Assembly: GCA_019242465.1 (NCBI GenBank)
Contig: JAFAVL010000461.1
Location: forward strand, 1-5,601
Length of the DNA stretch: 5,601 nt
Origin: Chroococcidiopsidaceae cyanobacterium CP_BM_RX_35
Lineage (GTDB): Bacteria > Cyanobacteriota > Cyanobacteriia > Cyanobacteriales > Chroococcidiopsidaceae
Direction: 5' to 3'
The position numbers were made by a program, and so were the translations under genes. Shown piece after piece: positions 1 to 5,541 of the stretch. A model generated the notes under the pieces. That model worked only from the letters and a program-made list of their open reading frames with translations, was not told where the DNA came from and searched no databases. Every line of letters begins with the position of its first letter. Position 1 is the stretch's first letter.

Positions 1-795
1 ATCGATACCTGTGGGACTGGAGGTGATGGAGCTGCAACATTCAACATTTCTACAACAGTTGCCTTTGTGGCAGCCGCTGCTGGGATTCCGGTTGCCAAGC
101 ATGGCAATCGCTCAGCCTCTAGCCAAGTGGGTTCAGCAGATGTGCTAGAGGCATTGGGAGTGAATCTCAATGCCCCTGCCCAAAAAGTTCGAGATGCACT
201 CTCTGAGGTGGGCATCACGTTTCTGTTTGCAGCTGGCTGGCACCCAGCGCTTAAAGTCGTTGCTCCATTGCGACGCACCCTGAAGGTACGGACAGTATTT
301 AACTTATTGGGACCTTTGGTAAATCCATTACGTCCTACGGGACAGGTCATTGGAGTATTTAGTTCAAAATTATTGGAAGCGATCGCCCTTGCCTTACACG
401 AGTTAGGAACACAACAGGCAATTGTCCTCCACGGCAGAGAAAAGCTAGATGAGGCTGGATTAGCAGACCTAACCGATTTAGCAGTCCTCTCCCAGCAGCA
501 AGTGCATCTAACCACTTTAAATCCTCACGAACTAGGATTAACCCCAGCTCCAACAGCAGCGTTGCAGGGTGGAGGAATCCACGAGAATCGGGCGATTCTT
601 CAAGCAGTACTACAAGGTAAAGGCACTCAAGCACAACGGGATGTAGTAGCTTTAAATGCTACGCTAGCACTCCAAGTGGGAGGTTTAATCCCACTAGAAG
701 CCCATGCTACAGGCATCTCCCTTGCCAGAGACATTCTAAAAAGCGGCGCTGCCTGGTCAAAACTAGAGCAACTCGTAAACTTCCTCAAAGATTAA
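1..795 (+). CDS. trpD: Anthranilate phosphoribosyltransferase, 5' end cut off by window edge
   Basis: The enzyme transfers the phosphoribosyl group of PRPP to anthranilate, the second dedicated step of tryptophan synthesis, in the cytoplasm. The frame is open from base 1, so 264 residues are visible and roughly the first 80-95 of a usual ~345-residue protein are missing. The first visible residues carry the PRPP-binding GTGGD loop (fragment residues 5-9) followed by TFNIST. KHGNR (33-37) and the [11 protein letters not shown] helix follow, then HPALK and [10 protein letters not shown], and an acidic DE pair (150-151) of the type that binds Mg2+ in this family. These motifs mark the true TrpD rather than a diverged paralogue such as TrpD2. 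Small deviations are FAAGWHP where FAPGWHP is common, and LKVRT where LGVRT is usual; both look tolerable. The gene ends in TAA and converges on the protease gene 24 bases away. No hairpin terminator is visible in that gap. Confidence 0.95.
   Translation: MDTCGTGGDGAATFNISTTVAFVAAAAGIPVAKHGNRSASSQVGSADVLEALGVNLNAPAQKVRDALSEVGITFLFAAGWHPALKVVAPLRRTLKVRTVFNLLGPLVNPLRPTGQVIGVFSSKLLEAIALALHELGTQQAIVLHGREKLDEAGLADLTDLAVLSQQQVHLTTLNPHELGLTPAPTAALQGGGIHENRAILQAVLQGKGTQAQRDVVALNATLALQVGGLIPLEAHATGISLARDILKSGAAWSKLEQLVNFLKD
379..386. repeat. HIP1 palindrome GCGATCGC
   Basis: Perfect copy of the highly iterated palindrome of cyanobacteria, lying inside trpD in the codons for Ala-Ile-Ala. It supports a cyanobacterial origin. 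No function is assigned. Confidence 0.9.
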
Positions 796-819
796 ATCTA
801 ACTCTCTTCTACTCCCTTC

Positions 820-1749
820 TCATCTCGTCCGAAATTCAACAACATTACGCTTAATCGTGACATCATAGTCGCCAAAAAAGTCGTGCCCCAAGAGTCCGAT
901 TTCTAGTTCTGCTGAAGGAGCGATCGCAACCGGAAGATGTTTGATCACAAGCCCACCAACGGCAACCGAGTTAACATAGCCGACGGGAAATTCCACAGCT
1001 TTAGCACTTGCCGTATTTGCTTTAGCTTTAGTTACTGGCACTATCCGCAAAGCTGTTGCTGTTTGCTGAGTGATCACCGTTCCACTGGCTCCCGTATCCA
1101 CAATCATTTCAACTTGCTGAGTATCATTGAAGGTCACATCAATCACAGGTGTTCCACCAGCTAGACGCCTGATTGGAACTTTAAATACTATTTGGTTTGG
1201 CAACACCGTAGGCTGTGATAACTGAACTGGAGGGTGAAGAATATGATTATCTGAGTCTTTCTTGTTCAGATTAGTAGCTTGCTGCTGGGCATAGGTAAGT
1301 TGATGCTGATATTCGGCAATTTTTGTTTGGGCGAGGGCTTTGGCGAGACTGCCAGCTGGCAATGCTTGCAGCAAAGTAATTGCCTCTTGCCACTGGAGTG
1401 CCACCAGATGCCAATCTGCTGATGAATGGGCAAACTGACTGGTACTCCAAGCACTATAGGCTTTACTTTGTGCTAGTTCATAGTAATCTGGTTGCCCTGA
1501 GTTGGGTTCCACTAGCTTGGGCACACTGGCTGCTGGTTTACCTAGATCTGGACTAGCTAGTGCAGTGGCAGTAACCGTAGTAGCAGGCTGAGCATTGCCA
1601 CTATTAGGGGTGGTTGACGGACTCGGACTGCCTTGAGAAGAGAGCTGCGTTGACTGCTTTAAAGTGTGGTTGCTACAGGCAACACATAAGAGTCCTATTG
1701 TTGTAGAAACAAGGGTTATTGTTATATAAAATACAGAACGCTTGAGCAT
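820..1749 (-). CDS. Predicted lipoprotein with retropepsin-like aspartic protease domain
   Basis: From the ATG at 1749 the protein has 309 residues. It opens with MLKR and a hydrophobic stretch ending in LLCVAC, a lipobox-like site with the acceptor Cys at residue 25, so it is probably an exported, lipid-anchored protein. The lipobox is imperfect because Cys sits at -3. A Ser/Thr/Pro-rich linker follows (about 30-75). Next is a helical, Trp/Tyr-containing module (about 88-160, with WQEAITLLQALP and KIAEYQ) of a kind recurrent in cyanobacterial envelope proteins. The C-terminal ~115 residues form a single-chain retropepsin-like domain. Its catalytic motif is DTGAS (Asp at 218), and GLLGHDFFGDYDVTI near the end matches the second conserved block of the clan. 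Such domains carry one catalytic Asp and are expected to act as dimers. An in-frame GTG at 1800 would add 17 residues ([17 protein letters not shown]) ahead of the signal peptide and has a weak purine-rich site upstream. I prefer the ATG because it gives a standard short signal peptide. The substrate is unknown. Confidence 0.85.
   Translation of the reverse strand: MLKRSVFYITITLVSTTIGLLCVACSNHTLKQSTQLSSQGSPSPSTTPNSGNAQPATTVTATALASPDLGKPAASVPKLVEPNSGQPDYYELAQSKAYSAWSTSQFAHSSADWHLVALQWQEAITLLQALPAGSLAKALAQTKIAEYQHQLTYAQQQATNLNKKDSDNHILHPPVQLSQPTVLPNQIVFKVPIRRLAGGTPVIDVTFNDTQQVEMIVDTGASGTVITQQTATALRIVPVTKAKANTASAKAVEFPVGYVNSVAVGGLVIKHLPVAIAPSAELEIGLLGHDFFGDYDVTIKRNVVEFRTR
920..927. repeat. HIP1 palindrome GCGATCGC
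   Basis: Perfect HIP1 copy inside the aspartic protease gene, in the region coding for the last 40 or so residues. Confidence 0.9.
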
Positions 1750-1827
1750 AATTGCGCTTTGCCAGTAGCGCTGAAGTCTCTTGGAGGTCACTGTCGCCAC
1801 TTATCTTCTTCAATCTACACCTAGTAT

Positions 1828-1883
1828 GGAGCGGGAGATGGGGGAGCGGGTCCCCTCTAGCGATTAAGGCAAAGGGGGAGATG
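1828..1883. repeat. G-rich short direct repeats between divergent genes
   Basis: The octamer GGAGCGGG occurs twice (1828-1835 and 1843-1850), and GGGAGATG occurs twice (1833-1840 and 1876-1883). Together they form a run of G-tracts on the plus strand upstream of the carA promoter candidate. GGGG at 1841-1844 can pair with CCCC at 1852-1855. Similar G-rich iterated words are common in cyanobacterial spacers, so this may be neutral repeat DNA. Its place between two divergent start sites leaves a regulatory role possible. Confidence 0.6.
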
Positions 1884-1892
1884 TGGCATAAT
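1884..1892 (+). promoter_or_regulatory. Candidate extended -10 promoter for carA
   Basis: TGGCATAAT matches the extended -10 pattern TGn followed by TATAAT with one mismatch. No good -35 hexamer lies 16-18 bases upstream, which is compatible with an extended -10 promoter. Transcription would begin near 1899, giving a leader of about 35 bases before the carA ATG. This also argues against the upstream in-frame ATG at 1881 being used. The call rests on sequence match only. Confidence 0.4.
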
Positions 1893-1934
1893 AAATCACT
1901 ACTTGTGTTAATCAGTCTTGAAACTAAAGAGCCT

Positions 1935-3083
1935 ATGCCGATTTCTACTGCTCAACCAGCTCTGCTCGTCTTGGCAGATGGAACTGCTTATCGCGGTTGG
2001 TCTTTTGGTGCTGACGGAACCACAATCGGGGAAGTGGTATTCAATACTGGCATGACAGGCTATCAAGAAGTGTTAACTGACCCAAGCTATTGCGGTCAAA
2101 TAATTACCTTTACTTATCCAGAACTAGGCAACACTGGTGTCAACCCAGAGGACGAAGAATCGCCACGACCTCAAGTACGGGGAGCGATCGCCCGCAACAT
2201 CTGTCATCGTCCCAGCAATTGGCGCTCAACCATGAGCTTGACTGATTACCTCAAACAGCATCACATCCCTGGGATTTATGGTATCGATACCCGCGCCCTC
2301 ACCCGCAAAATTCGCGTTTCTGGGGCGATGAACGGCGGTATATCCACCGAGATTCTTGATGAGGCTGAGTTGCTAGAACAGGTTCTAGCCGCTCCTAGTA
2401 TGGCTGGATTGAATCTGGTGAGTGAAGTGACGACCTCAACCGTTTATGAGTGGTCCGACCCCACAACATCTGTCTGGGAGTTTAACCCATCTCAGCAAGT
2501 CGCAGATGAAGAACCCTTTACCGTTGTTGCTATAGACTTTGGCATCAAACGCAATATCCTGCGTCGCCTAGCAAGCTACGGTTGTCGAGTTATCGTTGTC
2601 CCCGCTAGCACCTCACCAACTGACATTCTTAAATATAGTCCTGAAGGGATCTTTCTCTCTAATGGTCCTGGCGATCCAGCTGCTGTTAGTGAAGGCATCG
2701 AAACAACAAAAGCACTGCTACAGAGCCAGAAACCAATGTTTGGCATCTGTATGGGACACCAGATTTTAGGTTTGTCTCTGGGCGCTGAAACCTTCAAGCT
2801 CAAATTTGGTCATCGTGGTCTAAATCAGCCAGCTGGCTTAGCCCAAAAGGTAGAAATTACTAGCCAGAACCATAGTTTTGCCATTAACCCTGATTCCTTA
2901 CCTGATACCGATGTAGAAATCACTCACCTTAACTTGAACGACCTCACAGTAGCAGGTTTGCGCCACAAATCACTGCCCTTATTTTCAGTGCAACATCACC
3001 CAGAAGCTAGTCCTGGTCCTCACGATGCTGATTACCTGTTTGAGCAGTTTGTGCAAGTGATGCGAGAGAATCGCCGCAACTAA
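1935..3083 (+). CDS. carA: Carbamoyl-phosphate synthetase small (glutaminase) subunit
   Basis: This subunit hydrolyses glutamine and channels ammonia to CarB, which makes carbamoyl phosphate for arginine and pyrimidine synthesis. The protein has 382 residues, the normal family length. The N-terminal small-chain domain (about 1-150) shows [33 protein letters not shown], the [12 protein letters not shown] block and [12 protein letters not shown]. The class I glutamine amidotransferase domain (about 195-378) shows SNGPGDP, GICMGHQ with the nucleophile Cys272, and [13 protein letters not shown] with His355 and Glu357, completing the Cys-His-Glu triad. The frame is open back to 1752, but the extra 61 residues do not resemble the family and run through the G-rich repeats. 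ATG 1935 ([11 protein letters not shown]) fits the family N-terminus. The ribosome binding site is weak (AAAGAG at 1926-1931). carB is not in the window. No terminator is visible before the STAS gene, so read-through into it is possible. Confidence 0.97.
   Translation: MPISTAQPALLVLADGTAYRGWSFGADGTTIGEVVFNTGMTGYQEVLTDPSYCGQIITFTYPELGNTGVNPEDEESPRPQVRGAIARNICHRPSNWRSTMSLTDYLKQHHIPGIYGIDTRALTRKIRVSGAMNGGISTEILDEAELLEQVLAAPSMAGLNLVSEVTTSTVYEWSDPTTSVWEFNPSQQVADEEPFTVVAIDFGIKRNILRRLASYGCRVIVVPASTSPTDILKYSPEGIFLSNGPGDPAAVSEGIETTKALLQSQKPMFGICMGHQILGLSLGAETFKLKFGHRGLNQPAGLAQKVEITSQNHSFAINPDSLPDTDVEITHLNLNDLTVAGLRHKSLPLFSVQHHPEASPGPHDADYLFEQFVQVMRENRRN
2184..2191. repeat. HIP1 palindrome GCGATCGC
   Basis: Perfect HIP1 copy inside carA, in codons for Gly-Ala-Ile-Ala of the N-terminal domain. 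Confidence 0.9.
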
Positions 3084-3089
3084 GAGAGG

Positions 3090-3119
3090 TAGACAAAGGT
3101 CACAAAAAGCCTATATACT
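3090..3119 (+). promoter_or_regulatory. Candidate sigma-70 type promoter for the STAS gene
   Basis: TAGACA (3090-3095) and TATACT (3114-3119) each differ by one base from the TTGACA and TATAAT consensus, with an 18-base spacer. Transcription would start near 3126, about 30 bases before the proposed ATT start and just upstream of its AGGAGG. The promoter begins 7 bases after the carA stop, so the STAS gene could be transcribed independently of carA. Confidence 0.45.
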
Positions 3120-3145
3120 TAAGCCTCGACTTTCAGGACGCAGCC

Positions 3146-3159
3146 AGGAGGGTGTTATT
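3146..3159 (+). promoter_or_regulatory. Strong Shine-Dalgarno site deciding an ATT start
   Basis: AGGAGG (3146-3151) is a perfect match to the 16S anti-Shine-Dalgarno core and lies 5 bases upstream of ATT at 3157-3159. No ATG, GTG or TTG occurs in this frame between the upstream stop (3058-3060) and TTG at 3241. The out-of-frame GTG (3152) and TTG (3158) beside the site both run into the same stop at 3170-3172 after a few codons. The site therefore points to ATT as the initiation codon of the STAS gene. Confidence 0.65.
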
Positions 3160-3525
3160 GCTGACCCACTAAACCTAACAGTTAGCCTCAGAGGCACTCG
3201 TGAAGTCCGGGATAACTACCAGCTATTCCGTCTGACAGGTTTGTTGGATGCTTTTTCCGAGCCGACATTCCGCAAAGTGATCAGCAAGTTTATTGAAGAA
3301 GGTCCAAATCAAATTGTTTTGGACCTCTCTCAGATAGATTTTGTTGATAGCTCTGGCTTAGGAGCTTTGGTGCAGCTAACTAAGCAGGCTCAAAGTCATG
3401 GGGGAGCATCACAAATTGTCACCAATGCTCGCGTGACTCAGACGGTCAAGCTAGTGCGTTTAGAGCAGTTTCTGGCCCTACAACCAACGGTTGAAAAGGC
3501 TCTAGAAAACATCAAGCAGGCTTAA
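3157..3525 (+). CDS. STAS-domain anti-sigma factor antagonist, probable ATT start
   Basis: Proteins of this SpoIIAA-like family bind a kinase-type anti-sigma factor or related switch protein and are controlled by phosphorylation of a conserved serine. From ATT 3157 the product is 122 residues beginning (M)ADPLNLTVSLRG, and one STAS domain fills it. The first strand (about 6-12) leads to REVRDNYQLFRLTGLLDAF. A hydrophobic strand then runs into DFVDSSGLGALVQL, where Ser66, the second serine of DSSG, is the expected phosphorylation site. Starting at TTG 3241 would give 94 residues and remove the first strand and much of the second, so it is unlikely. The frame has no ATG, GTG or TTG upstream of 3241, and ATT 3157 sits 5 bases behind a perfect AGGAGG. 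From memory, cyanobacterial relatives share the LRGTREVRDNYQLFRLTG segment, which supports the longer form. No partner kinase, phosphatase or sigma gene is in the window. Domain confidence is high; the exact start is less sure. Confidence 0.85.
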   Translation: MADPLNLTVSLRGTREVRDNYQLFRLTGLLDAFSEPTFRKVISKFIEEGPNQIVLDLSQIDFVDSSGLGALVQLTKQAQSHGGASQIVTNARVTQTVKLVRLEQFLALQPTVEKALENIKQA

Positions 3526-3549
3526 AAGCTGTACCCGACAGGAAAACCT

Positions 3550-3587
3550 GAGTTATCCGGTTCCTTAATCTGGATAGCTTATCTTTT
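3550..3587 (+). terminator. Candidate intrinsic terminator after the STAS gene
   Basis: GAGTTATCCGG (3550-3560) pairs with CTGGATAGCTT (3570-3580) over 11 positions, three of them G-U, around a 9-base loop. The stem is followed by ATCTTTT (3581-3587). It starts 25 bases after the STAS stop codon. The short, impure U-tract and the wobble pairs make it a moderate rather than strong terminator. Confidence 0.5.
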
Positions 3588-3607
3588 AGCTTGCGCTCTT
3601 GAGTTGA

Positions 3608-3645
3608 GGTGGTTGGGACGAGGGAGCCTCGTCCCGCTATCCACC
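3608..3645. repeat. Strong GC-rich palindromic element (REP-like)
   Basis: GGGACGAGG (3615-3623) and CCTCGTCCC (3627-3635) form a perfect 9-bp stem with a GAG loop. GGTGG (3608-3612) and CCACC (3641-3645) extend it by five pairs across an internal loop of TT against GCTAT. There is no T-tract on either side, so it is not a standard terminator. It resembles short dispersed palindromic repeats of cyanobacterial spacers, an attribution made from memory. Confidence 0.6.
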
Positions 3646-3763
3646 GTGCCAAAGCCGCCTCCGCCAAACCCTTGAGTCATTCTTCAACAGCAACATTTTG
3701 TCAATTCCAAATCCAAAATATTACAACTCAAGTGGGGATCGCTAAAATTAGAAGAGTGTTCCT

Positions 3764-3781
3764 GTTCGCTCTTGAGCGAAC
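3764..3781. repeat. Small perfect inverted repeat
   Basis: GTTCGCTC (3764-3771) and GAGCGAAC (3774-3781) are perfect reverse complements separated by TT. In RNA this would be a 7-bp stem with a CTTG tetraloop. No T-tract follows. It lies 55 bases upstream of the Mini-III start and could be a binding site, a leader hairpin or repeat DNA. Confidence 0.5.
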
Positions 3782-3836
3782 CTGTATGCAGCGTTGGTAA
3801 GTTAGCTGAAGTATAAAGTTGAGGACTAGCTAACTG

Positions 3837-4301
3837 GTGAAATCAAAGGAGGATGAGTTACTAGACTGCCTAGCTACCTATGAGAGTGCAGATTTAGAAC
3901 TATTGCCTGCTGTGCCAATAGGGGTGGCACAATTGCAACAGCTTTCCCCTGCAACTCTGGCTTATCTAGGGGACGCAGTGTACGAACTTTACATGAGAAA
4001 TTATTACTTGTACCCACCGAAGCGATTACAAACCTATCATCGTCTCGTAGTGGCTCAGGTAAAGGCAGAAACACAGGCTCTCCACCTACTTTCACTGACC
4101 CCTCACCTAAACGGTGCTGAGTTAGAAGTTGTCCGGCGAGGTCGCAATGCGGCAACAGGGAAACCTAGGCGAGTTGAACCAGAAATCTATCAACAGGCGA
4201 CTAGTTTAGAGACTTTAATTGGATACTTACACCTGACAGATCGAGGGCGTTTGCTTCAGCTCCTGAAAAAACTGAAGCTGGAGCCACATCTAGAGGAATA
4301 G
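3837..4301 (+). CDS. mrnC: Mini-ribonuclease III
   Basis: This is an RNase III-type endonuclease that lacks the double-stranded-RNA-binding domain. In Bacillus the family matures the ends of 23S rRNA from its double-stranded precursor stalk, acting as a dimer. The 154-residue product carries the catalytic signature LAYLGDAVYELYMR (about 41-54, with Asp46 and Glu50). LYPPKRLQTYHRLVVAQVKAE, RRGRNAATGKPRR (100-112) and EIYQQATSLETLIGYLHL (116-133, with Glu125) follow. All are strong Mini-III hallmarks, and the length fits. The first ~35 residues are acidic and variable, as is usual. GTG 3837 is chosen because an in-frame TAA lies two codons upstream and no other standard start precedes the conserved domain. 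Its upstream site is poor (GAGG, about 12 bases away). A strong AAAGGAGG lies just inside the reading frame instead. The adjacent rlmB gene also acts on 23S rRNA, which fits a shared role in ribosome biogenesis. Confidence 0.93.
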   Translation: MKSKEDELLDCLATYESADLELLPAVPIGVAQLQQLSPATLAYLGDAVYELYMRNYYLYPPKRLQTYHRLVVAQVKAETQALHLLSLTPHLNGAELEVVRRGRNAATGKPRRVEPEIYQQATSLETLIGYLHLTDRGRLLQLLKKLKLEPHLEE

Positions 4302-4330
4302 TTTAAATCAATCTCAAGATATCGGCAGCA

Positions 4331-4419
4331 AACCGTAAAAGTCGGTTAGACTCAAGGCTTCGCGGAGCTTTCACAGGCGTTACTTGAGTCAGCTCAGCTA
4401 GCCGTCTTGCCAAAAGACG
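4331..4419 (+). repeat. Series of inverted repeats in the rlmB leader
   Basis: Three structures follow one another. AACCG/CGGTT (4331-4335/4343-4347) has a 7-base loop. GACTCAAG/CTTGAGTC (4349-4356/4383-4390) is perfect over 8 bp and encloses the alternative small stem AGGCTT-CGCG-GAGCTT (4355-4370, two G-U pairs), which shares two bases with its left arm. CGTCTT/AAGACG (4403-4408/4414-4419) is perfect over 6 bp and ends 18 bases before the rlmB ATG. None is followed by a T-tract, so termination is not indicated. Confidence 0.5.
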
Positions 4420-4437
4420 CAAAACCTAAGAATTATC

Positions 4438-5541
4438 ATGGCCAACCAACCGAGAAAAATTAAAGCTTCTGGTAAACCTAACCGGGGTAAGCCGCTCAAC
4501 GTTTCACCAGAAGCGGCTCCGGCGACGCGCTCCCGCAAGCTTAAGCTCAAGGAGAAGCCTGCTGTGCCCAAACCTGTCCTCAAAACTCCTGATGGTAATA
4601 GCGGTACTACCCCCTCGCCCCTATCTGTTCGCTATCCCCAAAAGAGTGTTGGTTACCATACTTTACATAGTAAGGAAACAGCGAAGGAGTCTTTTAGGAA
4701 CCCCCTGCGTCCATCTCAAGCGACAGAGGCAGTGCCTTCCCAAAGAGAAGAAGATAGCGATTTGATTTATGGTCGCCATCCAGTCTTAGCCGCGTTAGAG
4801 AATCAGCACCAGCTCAACCGCATTTGGATCACTTCACGTCTTCGCTACGACTCCCGTTTTCACTCTCTGTTGCTGCAAGCCAAAGAAAACGGCACAGTAA
4901 TCGACGAAGTTGAACCCAAGCGTCTGGACCAAATTACCCAGCAAGCCAACCATCAAGGTGTCGCAGCCCAAGTTGCTCCCTACACTTACCATGACCTAGG
5001 CGAGTTGATAGCACGAGCGAAATCTGTCTCTGAAGTGCCAGTAATTGTTGCTGCTGATGGCATTACTGACCCTCACAACTTGGGGGCAATTATCCGCACG
5101 GCAGAAGCGATTGGGGCTCAGGGACTAGTGATTCCCCAAAGGAGGGCTGTTGGGATCACATCCAGCGTGCTGAAAGTAGCCGCGGGTGCGTTAGAAACAT
5201 TTCCCGTTGCCAGAGTGGTCAATTTGAGTCGAGCCTTGGAAGATTTAAAGACAGCAGGCTTTTGGGTTTATGGTACAGCCTCAAATGCCAGCCAACCGCT
5301 ACACGTCTCCCACTTTACTGGTCCAATCGTACTTGTTGTTGGTGCTGAGGGGGAGGGTCTGAGTTTGCTGACACAACGCTGTTGTGATGTTTTGGTATCA
5401 ATTCCGTTACTTGGCAATACGCCTAGCCTAAATGCTTCAGTAGCAGCTGGCATGGCACTATACGAGATTTATCGACAGCGCTGGCTAAATACTCTTTATC
5501 TGGATGATTTACGAAAAGATAATTTGAAAAAAGAAGCTTAA
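4438..5541 (+). CDS. rlmB: 23S rRNA 2'-O-ribose methyltransferase, RlmB/TrmH (SpoU) family
   Basis: SpoU-family enzymes transfer methyl from S-adenosylmethionine to a ribose 2'-OH. E. coli RlmB modifies G2251 in the peptidyl-transferase P loop of 23S rRNA. The 367-residue product has a basic, Pro/Lys/Ser-rich N-terminal extension (1-105) with no recognisable fold. A substrate-binding domain follows (about 108-183, [12 protein letters not shown]), then the knotted SPOUT catalytic domain (about 200-348). Its motif 1 is [14 protein letters not shown] (Asn214, Arg220), motif 2 is VGAEGEGLS (Glu304), and motif 3 is [22 protein letters not shown] (Asn332, Ser334), all intact. E. coli RlmB has 243 residues, so the extension accounts for most of the difference; I recall such extensions in cyanobacterial homologues. 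ATG 4438 is the first start in the frame and lacks a clear Shine-Dalgarno site. The gene lies 136 bases after mrnC on the same strand and may share its transcript. The exact target nucleotide is inferred from the family. Confidence 0.93.
   Translation: MANQPRKIKASGKPNRGKPLNVSPEAAPATRSRKLKLKEKPAVPKPVLKTPDGNSGTTPSPLSVRYPQKSVGYHTLHSKETAKESFRNPLRPSQATEAVPSQREEDSDLIYGRHPVLAALENQHQLNRIWITSRLRYDSRFHSLLLQAKENGTVIDEVEPKRLDQITQQANHQGVAAQVAPYTYHDLGELIARAKSVSEVPVIVAADGITDPHNLGAIIRTAEAIGAQGLVIPQRRAVGITSSVLKVAAGALETFPVARVVNLSRALEDLKTAGFWVYGTASNASQPLHVSHFTGPIVLVVGAEGEGLSLLTQRCCDVLVSIPLLGNTPSLNASVAAGMALYEIYRQRWLNTLYLDDLRKDNLKKEA

Larger units (their letters stand above)
3526..3836. other. 311-base gap between the STAS and Mini-III genes
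   Basis: No credible gene lies here. A 63-codon open frame (3609-3800) runs through the palindromes and resembles nothing known to me. The gap holds a probable terminator (3550-3587), a strong GC-rich palindrome (3608-3645), an AT-rich stretch with the words CAATTCCAAATCCAAAATAT around 3701-3720, and a hairpin at 3764-3781. It also holds a 10-base direct repeat, CGCTCTTGAG, at 3594-3603 and 3767-3776. TATAAA at 3812-3817 could be a -10 element for the Mini-III gene, but no -35 accompanies it. The composition is that of a repeat-bearing cyanobacterial spacer. Confidence 0.7.

Noticed and set aside
796..819. Bidirectional terminator between the convergent trpD and protease genes
   Set aside because: The 24 bases are pyrimidine-rich with no self-complementary arms.
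937..1164. Plus-strand open frame inside the protease gene
   Set aside because: It is the antisense shadow of conserved protease domain codons and has no recognisable product.
1752..1934. In-frame upstream extension of carA (61 residues, including an ATG at 1881)
   Set aside because: The extra residues do not resemble the CarA N-terminus. They run through G-rich repeats, and the candidate -10 element at 1884-1892 would put the transcript start after both upstream ATGs.
3152..3172. GTG 3152 or TTG 3158 as the start served by AGGAGG
   Set aside because: Both are out of frame with the STAS codons and reach a TAA at 3170-3172 after a few codons.
3241..3243. TTG as the start of the STAS gene
   Set aside because: It has no Shine-Dalgarno site and would delete the first strand and part of the second strand of the domain, while a strong site and family-like sequence lie upstream.
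3764..3781. Hairpin as an intrinsic terminator
   Set aside because: No T-tract follows on either strand, and it lies far from the preceding stop codon.
3609..3800. 63-codon open frame in the gap before mrnC
   Set aside because: It spans the strong palindrome and the second hairpin, has no ribosome site and resembles no family; it is a chance frame in repeat DNA.
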